A stretch of 13,331 nt of DNA, taken from contig DRLW01000458.1 of NCBI GenBank assembly GCA_011375275.1, positions 1-13,331 on the forward strand, written 5' to 3'. The stretch's first letter is position 1. Every line of letters begins with the position of its first letter. The notes below the pieces were generated by a model, which made no database searches, had not been told where the DNA came from, and was given only the letters and a program-made list of their open reading frames with translations. Positions 13,228 through 13,331 of this stretch are shown here, piece by piece. Made by a program: the position numbers and the translations under genes. The stretch is from Bacteroidota bacterium (GTDB lineage Bacteria; Zhuqueibacterota; Zhuqueibacteria; Zhuqueibacterales; Geothermadaptataceae).

Positions 13228-13331
13228 CAAGGTATCGACCGAACTCATGGCCCAAATTTCTGTTATCCTATTCCATACACGCATCGTGCTGATTTTACTA
13301 TAAATCAGGGGGCAGTATCTGAGTCGGTCTG
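13228..13331. other. Right-edge intergenic DNA
   Basis: I see no gene, terminator or repeat in the last 100 bp. Confidence 0.4.

Noticed and set aside
12988..13284. 98-aa minus-strand frame at the right edge, and similar short frames at 56-380
   Set aside because: They run through the hairpins of the mobile repeats, with product rich in Pro, Arg and Gly and no start signals. The frames differ between the two copies, so the element is non-coding.

Overview
The window is 13.3 kb of a bacterial chromosome with mid-range GC. All ten credible genes lie on the minus strand, so transcription runs from right to left. The content fits a diderm, non-model bacterium: an NtrC-type sigma-54 activator, DUF4388/PATAN signalling proteins, a reverse-transsulfuration pair and dispersed short inverted-repeat elements. 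I think an uncultured FCB-like or KSB1/Calditrichota-like lineage is possible, but nothing here fixes the phylum.

Layout from right to left. (1) 12974-13227 is a ~236-bp non-coding mobile repeat. (2) 11516-12895 encodes an orphan NtrC-type response regulator and ends at a textbook intrinsic terminator (11437-11464). (3) The 270-bp gap after it holds a 20-bp palindrome (11355-11374) and, about 100 bp further downstream, a strong sigma-54 -24/-12 promoter match (11239-11254). These drive a two-gene unit: a 373-aa protein with faint sigma-factor-like character (10059-11180) and an 88-aa zinc-finger protein of anti-sigma type (9711-9977). (4) 5036-9530 is a three-gene cassette. It contains a 908-aa receiver-PATAN-linker-GTPase-like protein, a 418-aa receiver-PATAN paralogue, and a 160-aa stand-alone GTPase-like protein that overlaps the 418-aa gene. 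Both receivers have Glu in place of the phosphoacceptor Asp, and both GTPase-like domains lack a P-loop. The cassette therefore looks like a signalling or scaffolding system built from pseudo-enzymes. (5) 1411-4887 is a tightly packed operon of cystathionine beta-synthase, cystathionine gamma-lyase/synthase and a membrane-anchored HExxH peptidase. An intrinsic terminator sits immediately upstream of its first start codon. (6) 384-1046 is an AT-rich, leaderless M23-type peptidase gene. (7) 144-372 is a second copy of the mobile repeat, inverted relative to the first.

The most interesting points are these: the paired pseudo-receiver/pseudo-GTPase cassette, in which one protein appears as a fusion and again as two adjacent genes; the predicted circuit from the NtrC-type regulator through a palindrome and sigma-54 promoter to a sigma-like/anti-sigma-like pair; the terminator or attenuator at the transsulfuration operon; and the two mobile repeats with different target duplications that bracket the whole region in inverted orientation.
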